From: Sphaerisporangium rubeum
GTDB taxonomy: Bacteria; Actinomycetota; Actinomycetes; Streptosporangiales; Streptosporangiaceae
Assembly: GCF_014207705.1 (NCBI RefSeq)
Contig: NZ_JACHIU010000001.1
Coordinates: forward strand, 4,580,501 to 4,644,500
Length of the DNA stretch: 64,000 nt
Direction of reading: 5' to 3'
The notes under the pieces are model-generated. The model made no database searches. It saw only the letters and a program-made list of their open reading frames with translations, and had not been told where the DNA came from. Made by a program: the position numbers and the translations under genes. Within the stretch, counting starts at the first letter, position 1, and every line of letters begins with the position of its first letter. This document shows, piece after piece, positions 19,259 to 28,210 of this stretch.

Positions 19259-20556
19259 TCTCCGGGCTGAGAGCGCTCACATCACGGGGCCGCTCGTTCC
19301 TCGCCTCCGGCGTGGCGGCCCTGCTGTGCGCGTTCGTGCTCGGTGAGCACGACCTGCTGCGCATCGCGGTGCTCGTCATCATGCTTCCGCTGCTGGCGGC
19401 GCTGGTGGTGGCACGCACCCGCTACCGCCTGAGCTGCGCGCGGCGGCTCGACCCGGCACGGGTCCAGGTCGGCAACGACAGCACGGTGACCCTGCGGCTG
19501 GAGAACGTCACCCGGCTGCCGACCGGGCTGCTGCTCATCGAGGACACCGTGCCGTACGCCGTCGGCGCGCGGCCGAGGTTCGTGCTGGACCGGGTGGAGC
19601 CGCGCGGCATCCGGGAGATCGACTACAAGGTGCGCTCCGACCTGCGCGGCCGGTTCCCCATCGGGCCGCTGTCGGTGCGCATCGCCGACCCGTTCGGCCT
19701 TGTGGAGCTGACCCGTGCGTTCAACGCCACCGACACGCTGATGGTGATCCCCGAGGTGGTGCGGCTGCCGCCGGTCCGGCTGTCGGGTGAGTGGACCGGT
19801 GGCGGCGACAGCCGCACCGCCACGGCGGCCGCCGCCGGTGAGGACGACATCGGGCCGCGCGAGTACCGCCAGGGTGACGACCTGCGCCGGGTGCACTGGC
19901 GTTCCACCGCGCGGTACGGCGAGCTGATGGTGCGCCGTGAGGAACAGCAGTGGCAGAGCCGCGGCGCGCTGCTGCTCGACACCCGCAGGCACGCGCACCG
20001 CGGCGAGGGCCCGCGTTCGTCGTTCGAGGTCGCGGTGTCCGCGGCGGCCTCCATCGGCACGCACCTCGCGCACGACGGCCTCGGCCTGCGACTGGTCACC
20101 GACCAGGGCCAGCTCACCGACTCGGCCGCGGGCCACTCCCTGGTGGACGCGCTCGCCGTCGTGCGGCACAGCACGGCGCGGTCGCTGGAGTCCGGCGTCG
20201 CGGCGCTGCGGCAGGGCGGCGGGGACGGCTTGATCGTGGCCGTGCTCGGCGACCTGGACCCCGAGGAGGCCCGCGCGCTCGCCCGGCTGCGGCACGGCGG
20301 CATCACCGGGGTCGCGGTCATGCTGGACGTCGCGACCTGGCAGGCCGTGCCGTCGCACCACGGCCGCGATGACGCCGCGGGCCAGGCCGCCGAGCGGTCG
20401 CGCGCCGTGCTCGCCGACGCCGGGTGGCGCATCGTCCGCCTGCCCGCCGGCCGGTCGCTCGCGGCCGTCTGGCAGGACGCCGGCGGCCAGAGCGGCCGGT
20501 ACGCCGGAGCGCAGGAGACCGTGGAGGAAACGATCACGGCAGGAGACGCCGCATGA
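19255..20556 (+). CDS. DUF58 domain membrane-anchored protein
   Basis: 433 residues. Two hydrophobic helices near the N-terminus (about 15-30 and 36-52) anchor a cytoplasmic domain. The DUF58 signature is GPREYRQGDDLRRVHWRSTAR at about 200-220, followed by a VWA-like fold (ALLLDTRRHAHRG, then LIVAVLGDLDPEEARAL). GTG 19255 overlaps the moxR stop by 4 bp, and its stop overlaps the transglutaminase start. In this conserved trio it is the presumed partner of the MoxR ATPase; the molecular role is unknown. Confidence 0.9.
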   Translation: MISGLRALTSRGRSFLASGVAALLCAFVLGEHDLLRIAVLVIMLPLLAALVVARTRYRLSCARRLDPARVQVGNDSTVTLRLENVTRLPTGLLLIEDTVPYAVGARPRFVLDRVEPRGIREIDYKVRSDLRGRFPIGPLSVRIADPFGLVELTRAFNATDTLMVIPEVVRLPPVRLSGEWTGGGDSRTATAAAAGEDDIGPREYRQGDDLRRVHWRSTARYGELMVRREEQQWQSRGALLLDTRRHAHRGEGPRSSFEVAVSAAASIGTHLAHDGLGLRLVTDQGQLTDSAAGHSLVDALAVVRHSTARSLESGVAALRQGGGDGLIVAVLGDLDPEEARALARLRHGGITGVAVMLDVATWQAVPSHHGRDDAAGQAAERSRAVLADAGWRIVRLPAGRSLAAVWQDAGGQSGRYAGAQETVEETITAGDAA

Positions 20557-23048
20557 GAGTCCCGATCGCGGCGGGCCTGGCCACCGCCGCCGCGTCGCTC
20601 ACCCTCTATCCCCTCTTCCAGGACGGCCCGTGGTTCTGGGTCGGCCTCGGCGCCGTCATGCTCGTCACCGCCGCGTCCGTCCTCACCACGTTGCGGTCGG
20701 TGCCCCGCTGGCTCGGCCCGCCGGCGGAGGTCGCCGTGCTGGTGGTGTTCCTGACGGCGGTGTTCGTGCCGAACGACGCCTGGTGGGGGTTCATCCCCAA
20801 CACCGGCTCGCTCCGGTCGCTCGCCGGGCTGATCGCCGACGGCTTCGACGACATCCAGAGTTACGCCGCCCCCGTTCCCGTGGAACCCGGGATCCTGGTG
20901 CTCACCGCCGGTGGCATCGGGCTGATCGCCGTGCTGACCGATCTGCTGGCCGTACGGCTCGGACGGGCCGCGCTCGCCGGGCTGCCGCTGCTCACGTTGT
21001 ACACCGTGCCGGCCGCCGTGATGCCCGACCCCATCGGGTGGCCCGCGTTCGTCGTCGCCGCGCTCGGGTACGTCGCGCTGCTGGCCGCCGACGGACGCGA
21101 GCGGCTCGGCCGGTGGGGACGCGCGGTGCTCACGCGCCGTTCCCAGATCACCGGCGCCGCGGTGCGGGTGGCCGAGACGCCGCCGCTGTCGCCGTCAGGC
21201 AGGCGCATCGGGGTGGCGGCCATCGCGCTCGCCATCGCGCTTCCCGCGCTGCTTCCCACGCTGAGCCCGAACCCGCTGTTCGGCTTCGGTGTCGGGTCAG
21301 GCGGTGAACCCGGCAACACCATCACCATCCCCAATCCGATCGCCAGCCTGCGCGGCCAGCTCAGCCAGCCGGCCAACGCCACCGTGCTCACCTACACCAA
21401 CAACGACGACGTGCCGCGGTACCTGCGGATGTACTCGCTCGACACCTTCGACGGATCGCAGTGGACCATGTCGCAGCCGCGTGGCCGTCCCGAGGACCGC
21501 GTGTCGGAGAACCCGCTGCCGCCGGCGCCGGGGCTGTCGCTCACCGCGCCGCTGAAGAAGGTCTCCACCCAGGTCGTGGTCAGCGACGGGGTGGAGGGCA
21601 TGAGCTTCCTGCCGCTGCCCTACCCGGCGAGCGCGGTGCGGATCGAGGGCGACTGGCGTGCCGACCAGAGCACGCTCATGGTGTTCTCCACGCAGGACAC
21701 CGCGGGTGGCCAGCCCTACCAGGTGGAGGGCTGGGAGCCGCAGCCGACACCCCGGTCGCTGGCGACGGCGCAGGGGGTCTCCCCCGACCGCGGCGACTCC
21801 CGGTACCTCTCGCTGCCGCCGGACCTGCCGCCGCAGATCAGGGGCATGGCCGCCGACCTGGTGCGCGACGCCGAGACGCCGTACGAGGGTGCGGTGAAGC
21901 TCCAGGAGTGGTTCACCGCCACCGGCGACTTCACCTACAGCCTGCGCACGCAGGGCAACGGCAGCGAGGCGCTGCTGGACTTCCTGCGCAACCGGACGGG
22001 GTACTGCGAGCAGTTCGCCGCGGCCATGGCGGTGATGGCGCGGACCGTCGGCATCCCCGCGCGGGTCGGCATCGGGTACACCGGCGGCACCAAGATCAAC
22101 GGCGTGTGGCAGGTGCGCACGCACGACCTGCACGCCTGGCCCGAGCTGTACTTCGAAGGCGCGGGCTGGCTGCGGTTCGAGCCCACCCCCTCCGGCGGGC
22201 TCGGCCAGGCCACGGCCCGGGTCCCCGACTACTCCCGGCCGTCCTCCGAGTCCGGTGACGGTGACGCCGCCGCGAACGAGCCGAGCGCCGCTCCGGCCGA
22301 GACCGACGCCGCCGACACGCCTCTCGGGCCCCGGCGCGACCCGCGCGACCCCGATCCCGGTGCCGGCACCGACCCGCTCGACCTCGACCAGAGCATGGGC
22401 CTCCCCGCCAAGATCGGCATCGCCGCGGGTGGCCTGCTCCTGCTCGCGCTCGTCCCGGCGGCCCTGCGCCTGGTGACCGGCCACCGCAGGCGCCGCGCCT
22501 GGTCGCGGGTGGCCGCCGCCCCGGTGGCGTCCGGGCCCTGGCCCGACGCGCGGACCGGCACAGCGAGGGAAGGCACACCGGAAGGCACGGCGGGGGACGG
22601 ACGTCTCAGGCGCGCGGTGTACGCGTCGTGGCGGGAACTGACCGACACGCTGGTGGACCTCGGCATCGGCTACTCGCCGAGCGAGACGCCGCGCGCGCTG
22701 GCCCGCCGCCTCGTCGAGCACTACGAGTTCGGCACCGGCCCGGCGGCGGCCGTCACGCGGATCGCCACCGCCGAGGAACGCCTGCGCTACGCGCGCACCC
22801 CCGGCGAGATCACCCCACTGGCCGCCGACCTGAGGACGGCGCGGCAGGCCCTGCGCGCCACCGTCTCCCGTGGCCGCCGCCTGCGCGCCACCCTGCTGCC
22901 CGCCTCCACACTCCTGCGCCTGCGCGGCGCGGGAGAAACCGTCCTCGACGCCTTCGACCACCTGGAGACCCTCCGGCTGTGGCCCCGCAGGCGTCCGGAC
23001 ACGACCCCGGCCGGCGACCGTGACCTGACCTCCACAGGCTCACGCTGA
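20553..23048 (+). CDS. Transmembrane transglutaminase-like protein (TgpA type, DUF3488)
   Basis: 831 residues. The N-terminal part has about six transmembrane helices (DUF3488/TgpA_N), followed by an extracellular region and a transglutaminase-like core with GYCEQFAAAMAVMARTVG (catalytic Cys at about 485) and HDLHAWPELYF (His at about 527). A further helix at about 625-645 and a cytoplasmic DUF4129-like tail (AVYASWRELTDTLVDLGIGY) complete it. ATG 20553 overlaps the DUF58 stop with AGGAGA upstream. The active site is predicted outside the membrane, consistent with a cell-envelope protease or transamidase role. Adjacency to dcw genes and to MraZ-type boxes suggests a link with wall synthesis; that is inference. 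Confidence 0.92.
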   Translation: MRVPIAAGLATAAASLTLYPLFQDGPWFWVGLGAVMLVTAASVLTTLRSVPRWLGPPAEVAVLVVFLTAVFVPNDAWWGFIPNTGSLRSLAGLIADGFDDIQSYAAPVPVEPGILVLTAGGIGLIAVLTDLLAVRLGRAALAGLPLLTLYTVPAAVMPDPIGWPAFVVAALGYVALLAADGRERLGRWGRAVLTRRSQITGAAVRVAETPPLSPSGRRIGVAAIALAIALPALLPTLSPNPLFGFGVGSGGEPGNTITIPNPIASLRGQLSQPANATVLTYTNNDDVPRYLRMYSLDTFDGSQWTMSQPRGRPEDRVSENPLPPAPGLSLTAPLKKVSTQVVVSDGVEGMSFLPLPYPASAVRIEGDWRADQSTLMVFSTQDTAGGQPYQVEGWEPQPTPRSLATAQGVSPDRGDSRYLSLPPDLPPQIRGMAADLVRDAETPYEGAVKLQEWFTATGDFTYSLRTQGNGSEALLDFLRNRTGYCEQFAAAMAVMARTVGIPARVGIGYTGGTKINGVWQVRTHDLHAWPELYFEGAGWLRFEPTPSGGLGQATARVPDYSRPSSESGDGDAAANEPSAAPAETDAADTPLGPRRDPRDPDPGAGTDPLDLDQSMGLPAKIGIAAGGLLLLALVPAALRLVTGHRRRRAWSRVAAAPVASGPWPDARTGTAREGTPEGTAGDGRLRRAVYASWRELTDTLVDLGIGYSPSETPRALARRLVEHYEFGTGPAAAVTRIATAEERLRYARTPGEITPLAADLRTARQALRATVSRGRRLRATLLPASTLLRLRGAGETVLDAFDHLETLRLWPRRRPDTTPAGDRDLTSTGSR

Positions 23049-23145
23049 CCTGGCACCGGACGGCGCGCGGCCCCGCACAGGGGTCGTGCGCCGTTTCGCG
23101 TCCCGGACGGCCCGGCCGATGAAAGCTTCACGGAGGCATGAGGGA

Positions 23146-23191
23146 AAGCCTGAACGGCTCAGCCGGGGGGCCGGCTGAGCCGTTCAGGCTT
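23146..23191. terminator. Strong bidirectional hairpin terminator
   Basis: A 21-bp perfect stem (23146-23166 with 23171-23191; arm starts AAGCCTGAACGGCTCAGCC) closes on a GGGG loop. It sits between the convergent 3' ends of the transglutaminase gene and the DUF3040 gene. There is no T-run, as is usual for terminators in very GC-rich actinomycetes. Confidence 0.85.
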
Positions 23192-23199
23192 CGCTCAGG

Positions 23200-23598
23200 T
23201 CAGCGGTCTTCGCCGCGGCGGCGCCAGCGTTCCTCCATGCGTTCCATGAAGCTCGGACGGGACGCGCGGCGGCGCTCCGGCTGTGCGGCCTGGCCGGGGC
23301 GTGCGGTGGTGTTGTCACCCCCGAAACCGTTCATCCTCTTCCAGCTTGACAAGCCCCACAGACACGCGGCGAGCATGACCACGAAGCCACCCACACCGAG
23401 TGGGATGATCGGTGCAACCACGCCGACCATCAGGAGCACCACACCGAGCACGAAGCCGATGGAGGCCTTCACCAGACGGCGCTTGTAATGGTTGCGTGGA
23501 TCACTGATCCGAACGGTATTGGCCCACTTCGGGTCCTCGGCGTAGAGGGCCTGCTCGATCTGTTCGAGCAAGCGCTGCTCGTGCTCAGAGAGCGGCAC
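23200..23598 (-). CDS. DUF3040 small membrane protein
   Basis: 132 residues. The N-terminal LSEHEQRLLEQIEQALYAEDPKWA is the DUF3040 signature common in actinobacteria; two hydrophobic helices (about 51-69 and 72-92) follow, then a basic tail (RPSFMERMEERWRRRGEDR). GTG 23598 (VPLSEHEQ) is preceded by GGGAGG at 5 nt and matches the usual family start; the frame is open further upstream. Function unknown. It often lies between the dcw region and dinB in this group. Confidence 0.9.
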   Translation of the reverse strand: MPLSEHEQRLLEQIEQALYAEDPKWANTVRISDPRNHYKRRLVKASIGFVLGVVLLMVGVVAPIIPLGVGGFVVMLAACLWGLSSWKRMNGFGGDNTTARPGQAAQPERRRASRPSFMERMEERWRRRGEDR

Positions 23599-23745
23599 GG
23601 CGCCTCCCAAGGACAGCCCCTTGTCGGGGAAAACGGCAGCGGACACCCGAGGGTGCCCGGACCTCGCGGTCGGTTATCCCCAGAATACGAGGCTGTAGAC
23701 GCAGGCGAAAGAAAACGTCCAACGTGGACCAAACCGGAGGTGACG

Positions 23746-24990
23746 TCATAGATCCATTCCATCGAACGGCGGGCGAACCAACGAGGCCGGACGGACGGCC
23801 TCCGGGCCGAACCTCCGCGCGGCTCTGTCCATGGCCATTTCGGCCTCCCGCCAGCCTGTTTCCCGTTCTCCGAGCCCGAGCTGACGCGTCGCGGAGCCCG
23901 CGGGACGGAGATTTTCGACCCGCACGCCGACGAGCCGGAGCCGGACGCGCTCCAGTCCGGCCGCCGCGTACAGATCGCAACTAGTGGCATATATCTCTTT
24001 CGCCACATCTGTGGCTTCCCGCAGCGTACGCGATCTGGTGATCGTGGTGAAGTCCGCGCGGCGCAGTTTGACACTGACCGTGCGGCCTACGTGACCCCCG
24101 CGCCGCAGCCGCGCGGCGACCCGCTCCGACAGCCGCAGGAGCTCCCGGCGGATCGCCTCGGGGTCGTCGACGTCGTAGGCGAAGGTCTCCTCGGCGCCGA
24201 TGCTCTTGTCGGGGACGTGCGCGGTGACCCTGCGATCGTCCCGTCCCCAGGCGAGCGCGGCCAGGTGGCCGCCGGCGGCGCCGAACTCGCGCTGGAGCGT
24301 GGCAGGCGGCACCTGGGCCAGATCGCCGACGGTGCGGATGCCGAGCCGCAGCAGAGCCTGCTCCGTGCGCTCCCCTACGCCCCACAGAGCCGCGACGGGC
24401 AGCGGATGGAGGAACTCCACCACCTTGTCCACCGGGACCACCAGAAGGCCGTCAGGCTTGCAGTGCCGCGAGGCGAGCTTCGCCACGAACTTGCTGCCGG
24501 CCACGCCGACCGAGCAGGTGATGCCGTGCCGCTCGGCCACCTGCGCGCGGATCATGGCGGCGATCCGCGCCGGAGGGCCGAGCCGCCGCAGCGCGCCGCT
24601 CACGTCCAGGAACGCCTCGTCGGAGGCGATCGGCTCGACCTCCGGGGTGATCGCGTGGAAGATCTCCATGACACCCTTGGAGACCTCGGAGTACTTGCCG
24701 TGGCTCGGCGGGATGACCACGGCCTGGGGGCACAGGCGGCGGGCCCTGGTCATCGGCATCGCCGAGTGCACACCGAAGGCCCTGGCCTCGTAGGTGGCGC
24801 TGAGCACCACCCCCCGCGCGCCGGCCGCACCGATGATCACCGGCCGGCCCTTGAGCTCGGGACGCTCCAGCAGCTCGACGCCGGCGTAGAAGGCGTCCAT
24901 GTCCACATGGAGGATCGTGCACCCGGTGTCGTCCCCCACACCCCGGCGGATGGCCTCACCGCCGCCTCTCAGCACCTGCTTGCGCGACAC
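23746..24990 (-). CDS. dinB: Translesion DNA polymerase IV
   Basis: 414 residues. Y-family polymerase. Catalytic aspartates are in ILHVDMDAFYAG (about 27-37), and SDEAFLDV (123-130) supplies the second metal-binding acid pair; the helix-hairpin-helix region LWGVGERTEQALLRLGI and the little-finger domain with GRTVSVKLRRADFTT are present. A weak clamp-binding motif, RQLGLG, lies near the C-terminus. GTG 24990 is chosen because a TAGGAT -10 element sits exactly at -12 to -7 relative to it, predicting a leaderless mRNA; GTG codons at residues 6 and 18 are alternatives. The adjacent SOS box makes it a probable LexA-controlled gene. Confidence 0.93.
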   Translation of the reverse strand: MSRKQVLRGGGEAIRRGVGDDTGCTILHVDMDAFYAGVELLERPELKGRPVIIGAAGARGVVLSATYEARAFGVHSAMPMTRARRLCPQAVVIPPSHGKYSEVSKGVMEIFHAITPEVEPIASDEAFLDVSGALRRLGPPARIAAMIRAQVAERHGITCSVGVAGSKFVAKLASRHCKPDGLLVVPVDKVVEFLHPLPVAALWGVGERTEQALLRLGIRTVGDLAQVPPATLQREFGAAGGHLAALAWGRDDRRVTAHVPDKSIGAEETFAYDVDDPEAIRRELLRLSERVAARLRRGGHVGRTVSVKLRRADFTTITRSRTLREATDVAKEIYATSCDLYAAAGLERVRLRLVGVRVENLRPAGSATRQLGLGERETGWREAEMAMDRAARRFGPEAVRPASLVRPPFDGMDL

Positions 24991-24996
24991 TCTCCG

Positions 24997-25018
24997 ATCC
25001 TAACCCGAACACTCGTTC
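24997..25018 (-). promoter_or_regulatory. dinB promoter with LexA (SOS) box
   Basis: GAAC-ACTC-GTTC at 25007-25018 is a perfect match to the actinobacterial/Gram-positive LexA core GAACN4GTTC. On the minus strand it is followed after 4 bp by TAGGAT (24997-25002), then six bases to the GTG of dinB. The box lies where it would block RNA polymerase, implying damage-inducible expression. Confidence 0.85.
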
Positions 25019-25061
25019 TACCGGTGGCCCGGCCCGGTGGCGCGGCCGGCCACGCGGCGGG

Positions 25062-25811
25062 TCACCGATGGGCCAGCAGGTGGAGCTGGGTGGCGATGTC
25101 GCGCAGCACGGGGTGGGCCGCGGCGGCCTGTTCGAGCGCGATCAGCGCACGCGCGGCGCCGGGCTCGCCGTCCAGGAGGCGGCCGGGGACCAGGTCGGCG
25201 AAGATGCGGACACCCCTGAGCTCGCGCGGCGTGAAACCGGCCTGCCGCAGCAGCGCGGCGAGGGCCTCGCCGCCGAACCGCCGCGGCGTCGGGTCCTGCT
25301 CCCCCCACCGGCCCGAGGGGTCGGCGAGCGCCTGCCTGGCGTCGTCGAAGTGGCCGGTGATCGAACGATGGATGGCGGTGGCCACCGGGTTGGCGGCCAG
25401 CACGCTGATCACGCCACCCGGCATCAGCACCCCCGCCACGGCGGCCAGCGCGCTCGCGGGGTCCTCGACGTATTCGAGCACGCTGTGGCACAGCACGAGG
25501 TCGGCGCTGCGCGGCTCCAGCAGGTCGCGCAGGTCGGCCGCGTCCCCCTGGATGCCCTTGACGGCGACACCGGCCTCCGCCGCCCTGCGCTCGAGAGCCG
25601 CCAGGGAGTCGGGGCTGGGGTCCACCACGGTGACCACGTGGCCGAGTTCGGCCAGCGGCACGGCGAACCCGCCGGTGCCGCCACCCGCGTCGACGATGCC
25701 GAGACGGTCGCGACCGGTGGCCGCGGCGCGCTCGCCGAGCGCCTCGCGCAGCGCGTCCCAGACCACGGCGGTGCGGACGGCCGGGGTTGTGGCCTGGCGG
25801 GTCGCCTCCAC
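25062..25811 (-). CDS. Class I SAM-dependent methyltransferase
   Basis: 249 residues. Motif I IVDAGGGTGGFAVPLAELGH, VVDPSPDSLAALE and LVLCHSVLEYVEDPASALAA define a Rossmann-fold methyltransferase of the Methyltransf_11 type. GTG 25811 has GAGGAGG at 11 nt. It precedes dinB by about 70 bp in the same orientation; similar methyltransferases lie next to dinB in other actinobacteria. It resembles SmtA/CmoA-like proteins broadly, but the substrate cannot be told from the sequence. Confidence 0.88.
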   Translation of the reverse strand: MEATRQATTPAVRTAVVWDALREALGERAAATGRDRLGIVDAGGGTGGFAVPLAELGHVVTVVDPSPDSLAALERRAAEAGVAVKGIQGDAADLRDLLEPRSADLVLCHSVLEYVEDPASALAAVAGVLMPGGVISVLAANPVATAIHRSITGHFDDARQALADPSGRWGEQDPTPRRFGGEALAALLRQAGFTPRELRGVRIFADLVPGRLLDGEPGAARALIALEQAAAAHPVLRDIATQLHLLAHR

Positions 25812-26044
25812 GTTCAGCTCGCCTCCTCGCGGGTTGACGTCGGGCCCAGCCTACGCGGTGCCCGCCGTCCCCCGCCGATCAGGCCGGGGACGAGGAGCCG
25901 GAGCGCCGAGGAGAACCGAGCCGCCGGTCCCACCCGCGACCCACGAGCCACGGGTGTCCATGGACGGCGGCGCCGACGGCCTCGACGTGCCGGACGACTC
26001 GTACCGGTCGGCTCACGTCCATGCCTGACCGGCGGGTTCGGGGC

Positions 26045-26455
26045 TCACAGCGCCAAGGACGGCTTGAGCTGCTTGAAACGCGCGAGGAGACCGTTGACGA
26101 ACTGGGGGGACTCGTCGGTGGACAGCTCCGACGCCAGGTGCACCCACTCGCTGATCACCACGGCCTCCGGCACGTGGTCGGCCCACAGCAGCTCATAGGT
26201 GCCGGCCCGCAGCAGGTTGCGGTCGACGGCCGGCATGCGGTCGAGCGTCCAGCCCTCGGAGTAGGTGGAGATCAGCTCGTCGATGCGCGCGCGATTGCGG
26301 TGCACTCCCTCGACGAGCGTCGTGGTGTACTCGTTGACCGGCGGCTCGGCGCGCTCGACGCGCTCGGCGAGCACGCTAGTGGCCGACTGGTCGCGCAGTT
26401 CGGCCTCGAAGAGGATGTCGAGAGCGCGCCTTCGTGCCTTACCGCGAGCCGACAC
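26045..26455 (-). CDS. nusB: Transcription antitermination factor NusB
   Basis: 136 residues. RNA-binding all-helical factor that with NusE (S10) promotes rRNA operon antitermination. ARGKARRRALDILFEAELR at the N-terminus carries the Arg-rich RNA-contact face; VPEAVVISEWVHLASELSTDESPQFVNGLL is the C-terminal signature. GTG 26455 starts one base after the efp stop, so the two are coupled. The 233-bp gap between nusB and the methyltransferase (25812-26044) shows no gene. Confidence 0.95.
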   Translation of the reverse strand: MSARGKARRRALDILFEAELRDQSATSVLAERVERAEPPVNEYTTTLVEGVHRNRARIDELISTYSEGWTLDRMPAVDRNLLRAGTYELLWADHVPEAVVISEWVHLASELSTDESPQFVNGLLARFKQLKPSLAL

Positions 26456-26456
26456 C

Positions 26457-27017
26457 TCAGGCCCGGCCGAGGTACTCGCCGGTGCGGGTGTCGACCTTCA
26501 CCCTCTCGCCGGTGGTGATGAACAGGGGGACCTTGATCTCGGCGCCGGTCTCCAGGGTGGCGGGCTTGGTGCCGCCGGTGGAGCGGTCGCCCTGCAGGCC
26601 GGGCTCGGTGTTGGCGATGGTCAGCTCGACCGCGGCGGGGAGCTCGACGTACAGGACGTTGCCCTCGTTGACCGCGACGGTCGCGAGGGTGTTCTCCAGC
26701 AGGTAGTTGGCCGCGTCGCCGACGGTGGCCCGCGGGACGTTCAGCATGTCGTAGGTCTCGGTGTCCATGAACACGTAGTCGTCGCCGTCGAGGTAGGAGT
26801 ACTGCATCTCGCGGCGGTCGACGTTGGCCACCTCGACCTTGACGCCGGCGTTGAAGGTCTTGTCCACGACCTTGCCCGACAACACGTTCTTGAGCTTGGT
26901 GCGGACGAAGGCGCCGCCCTTACCCGGCTTGACGTGCTGGAACTCCACCACGCTCCACAGGTCGCCGCCGTCGAGCTTGAGCACAAGGCCGGTCTTGAGG
27001 TCGTTGGTCGTCGCCAC
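26457..27017 (-). CDS. efp: Elongation factor P
   Basis: 186 residues, normal length. Relieves ribosome stalling at polyproline. Three beta-barrel domains: KOW-like N-terminus with the loop [15 protein letters not shown], whose tip lysine is K33, an OB domain, and the C-terminal signature [30 protein letters not shown] start at GTG 27017 is preceded by AGGAG at 8 nt. No EpmA, EarP or YmfI-type modification gene lies nearby. The Pro-rich tails of FtsZ, FtsL and FtsI in this window are the sort of sequence that needs EF-P. Confidence 0.97.
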   Translation of the reverse strand: MATTNDLKTGLVLKLDGGDLWSVVEFQHVKPGKGGAFVRTKLKNVLSGKVVDKTFNAGVKVEVANVDRREMQYSYLDGDDYVFMDTETYDMLNVPRATVGDAANYLLENTLATVAVNEGNVLYVELPAAVELTIANTEPGLQGDRSTGGTKPATLETGAEIKVPLFITTGERVKVDTRTGEYLGRA

Positions 27018-27062
27018 TCGTTCACTCCTGCGTCGTCATGTCGCGGCTCGGCCACGGCCCTG

Positions 27063-28112
27063 TCACAGGACCAGCAGCTCTTTGGTCGTGCGGGTGAGGA
27101 GCTCCGGGCCGCCGGCGCGCGTCACGAGAGTGTCCTCGATGCGGACGCCGCCTCTGCCTGGGAGATACACCCCTGGCTCCACGGTGATCGGAACCCGATC
27201 CTCAAGTCTACCGGCCCCCGACGCACGCAGGAACGGGTCCTCGTGGATCTCCAGGCCCACGCCGTGACCGAGCCCGTGCTCGAAACGGTCGGCGTGGCCC
27301 GCCGCCGCGATGACGTCGCGCGCCGCCGCGTCCACCTCGGCGAGGCCCGCCCCCGGCGCGACCGCGCCGACCCCGGCGAGTTGCGCGGCGGCGACCAGCT
27401 CGTACAGCTCGCGCTGCCAGTCCGCGACCGGGCCGAGCGCCACCGTGCGGGTCATGTCGGCGTGGTAGCCGTCGTGGAGTGCCCCGAAGTCCATGGTGAT
27501 CAGGTCGCCGCGCGCGACGGGCCGGTCGCCGGGCGAGTGGTGGGGCACCGAGCCGTTGGGGCCGGAGGCGACGATGGAGTCGAAGGCGGGCTTGTCGGCG
27601 CCGAGCTCCATCATGCGGATCTCCAGCGCTCTGGCGATCTGCCGCTCGGTCATGCCGGGGGTGATGGTCTCGACGACGCCGGCGAAGGCGCGGTCGGTGA
27701 GCTCGCACGCGGTGCGCAGCGCCTCGATCTCCTGCTCGTCCTTGACCACCCGCACCGCCTCCACCAGCCGGCCGGTCACGGCGACGTGCTCGCCGAGGTC
27801 ACGGAACGCGGCCACCGACATGTCGTGCGCCTCCACGCCGGGCCGCGCGGCCCGGGTCACCAGGGCCGCCGCCACGTCGCGGCGCCGCACGATCTCGACG
27901 TCGGGGCAGACCCGCTCGGCCGTCTCCACATAGCGGGAGTCGGTGGCGAGCACCGCCGAGCCGTCCTCGCGCACCAGGACCGCGGCGTTGGAGCTGACCA
28001 GGCCGGTCAGGTAGCGGACGTTCACCCCGCGGGTGACGAGGAGCGCGTCGACGTCGTGCTCGGCGAGCAGCGCGCCGAGCCTTTCGCGGCGGGATCGGTG
28101 GGTGGCGGTCAT
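27063..28112 (-). CDS. pepP: Xaa-Pro aminopeptidase (M24 family)
   Basis: 349 residues. Creatinase N-terminal domain (about 1-125; RGVNVRYLTGLVSSNAAVL) and M24 catalytic domain with the five metal ligands spread over TMDFGALHDGYHADMTRTV (two Asp), HGLGHGVGLEIHE (His), TVEPGVYLPGRGGVRIED (two Glu). Start ATG 28112 has no ribosome site but has TACAGT exactly at -12 to -7, suggesting a leaderless mRNA. Downstream lies efp after 45 bp; this peptidase-efp-nusB order is common in actinobacteria. Whether it is PepP or PepQ (prolidase) cannot be settled by eye. Confidence 0.92.
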   Translation of the reverse strand: MTATHRSRRERLGALLAEHDVDALLVTRGVNVRYLTGLVSSNAAVLVREDGSAVLATDSRYVETAERVCPDVEIVRRRDVAAALVTRAARPGVEAHDMSVAAFRDLGEHVAVTGRLVEAVRVVKDEQEIEALRTACELTDRAFAGVVETITPGMTERQIARALEIRMMELGADKPAFDSIVASGPNGSVPHHSPGDRPVARGDLITMDFGALHDGYHADMTRTVALGPVADWQRELYELVAAAQLAGVGAVAPGAGLAEVDAAARDVIAAAGHADRFEHGLGHGVGLEIHEDPFLRASGAGRLEDRVPITVEPGVYLPGRGGVRIEDTLVTRAGGPELLTRTTKELLVL

Positions 28113-28118
28113 GGCCCG

Positions 28119-28124
28119 ACTGTA
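28119..28124 (-). promoter_or_regulatory. Candidate -10 for leaderless Xaa-Pro peptidase mRNA
   Basis: TACAGT on the minus strand, followed by CGGGCC and the ATG. The start codon would be +1. No good -35 is visible at 16-18 bp. Confidence 0.5.
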
Positions 28125-28210
28125 TTGCGCGCCGCCACCGGGCCGTACGGCCGGGCCGGTGCACGCGCCGGCCCGGCCACGGGGTCTGCCACCGGCCGTG
28201 CCACCGGCCG

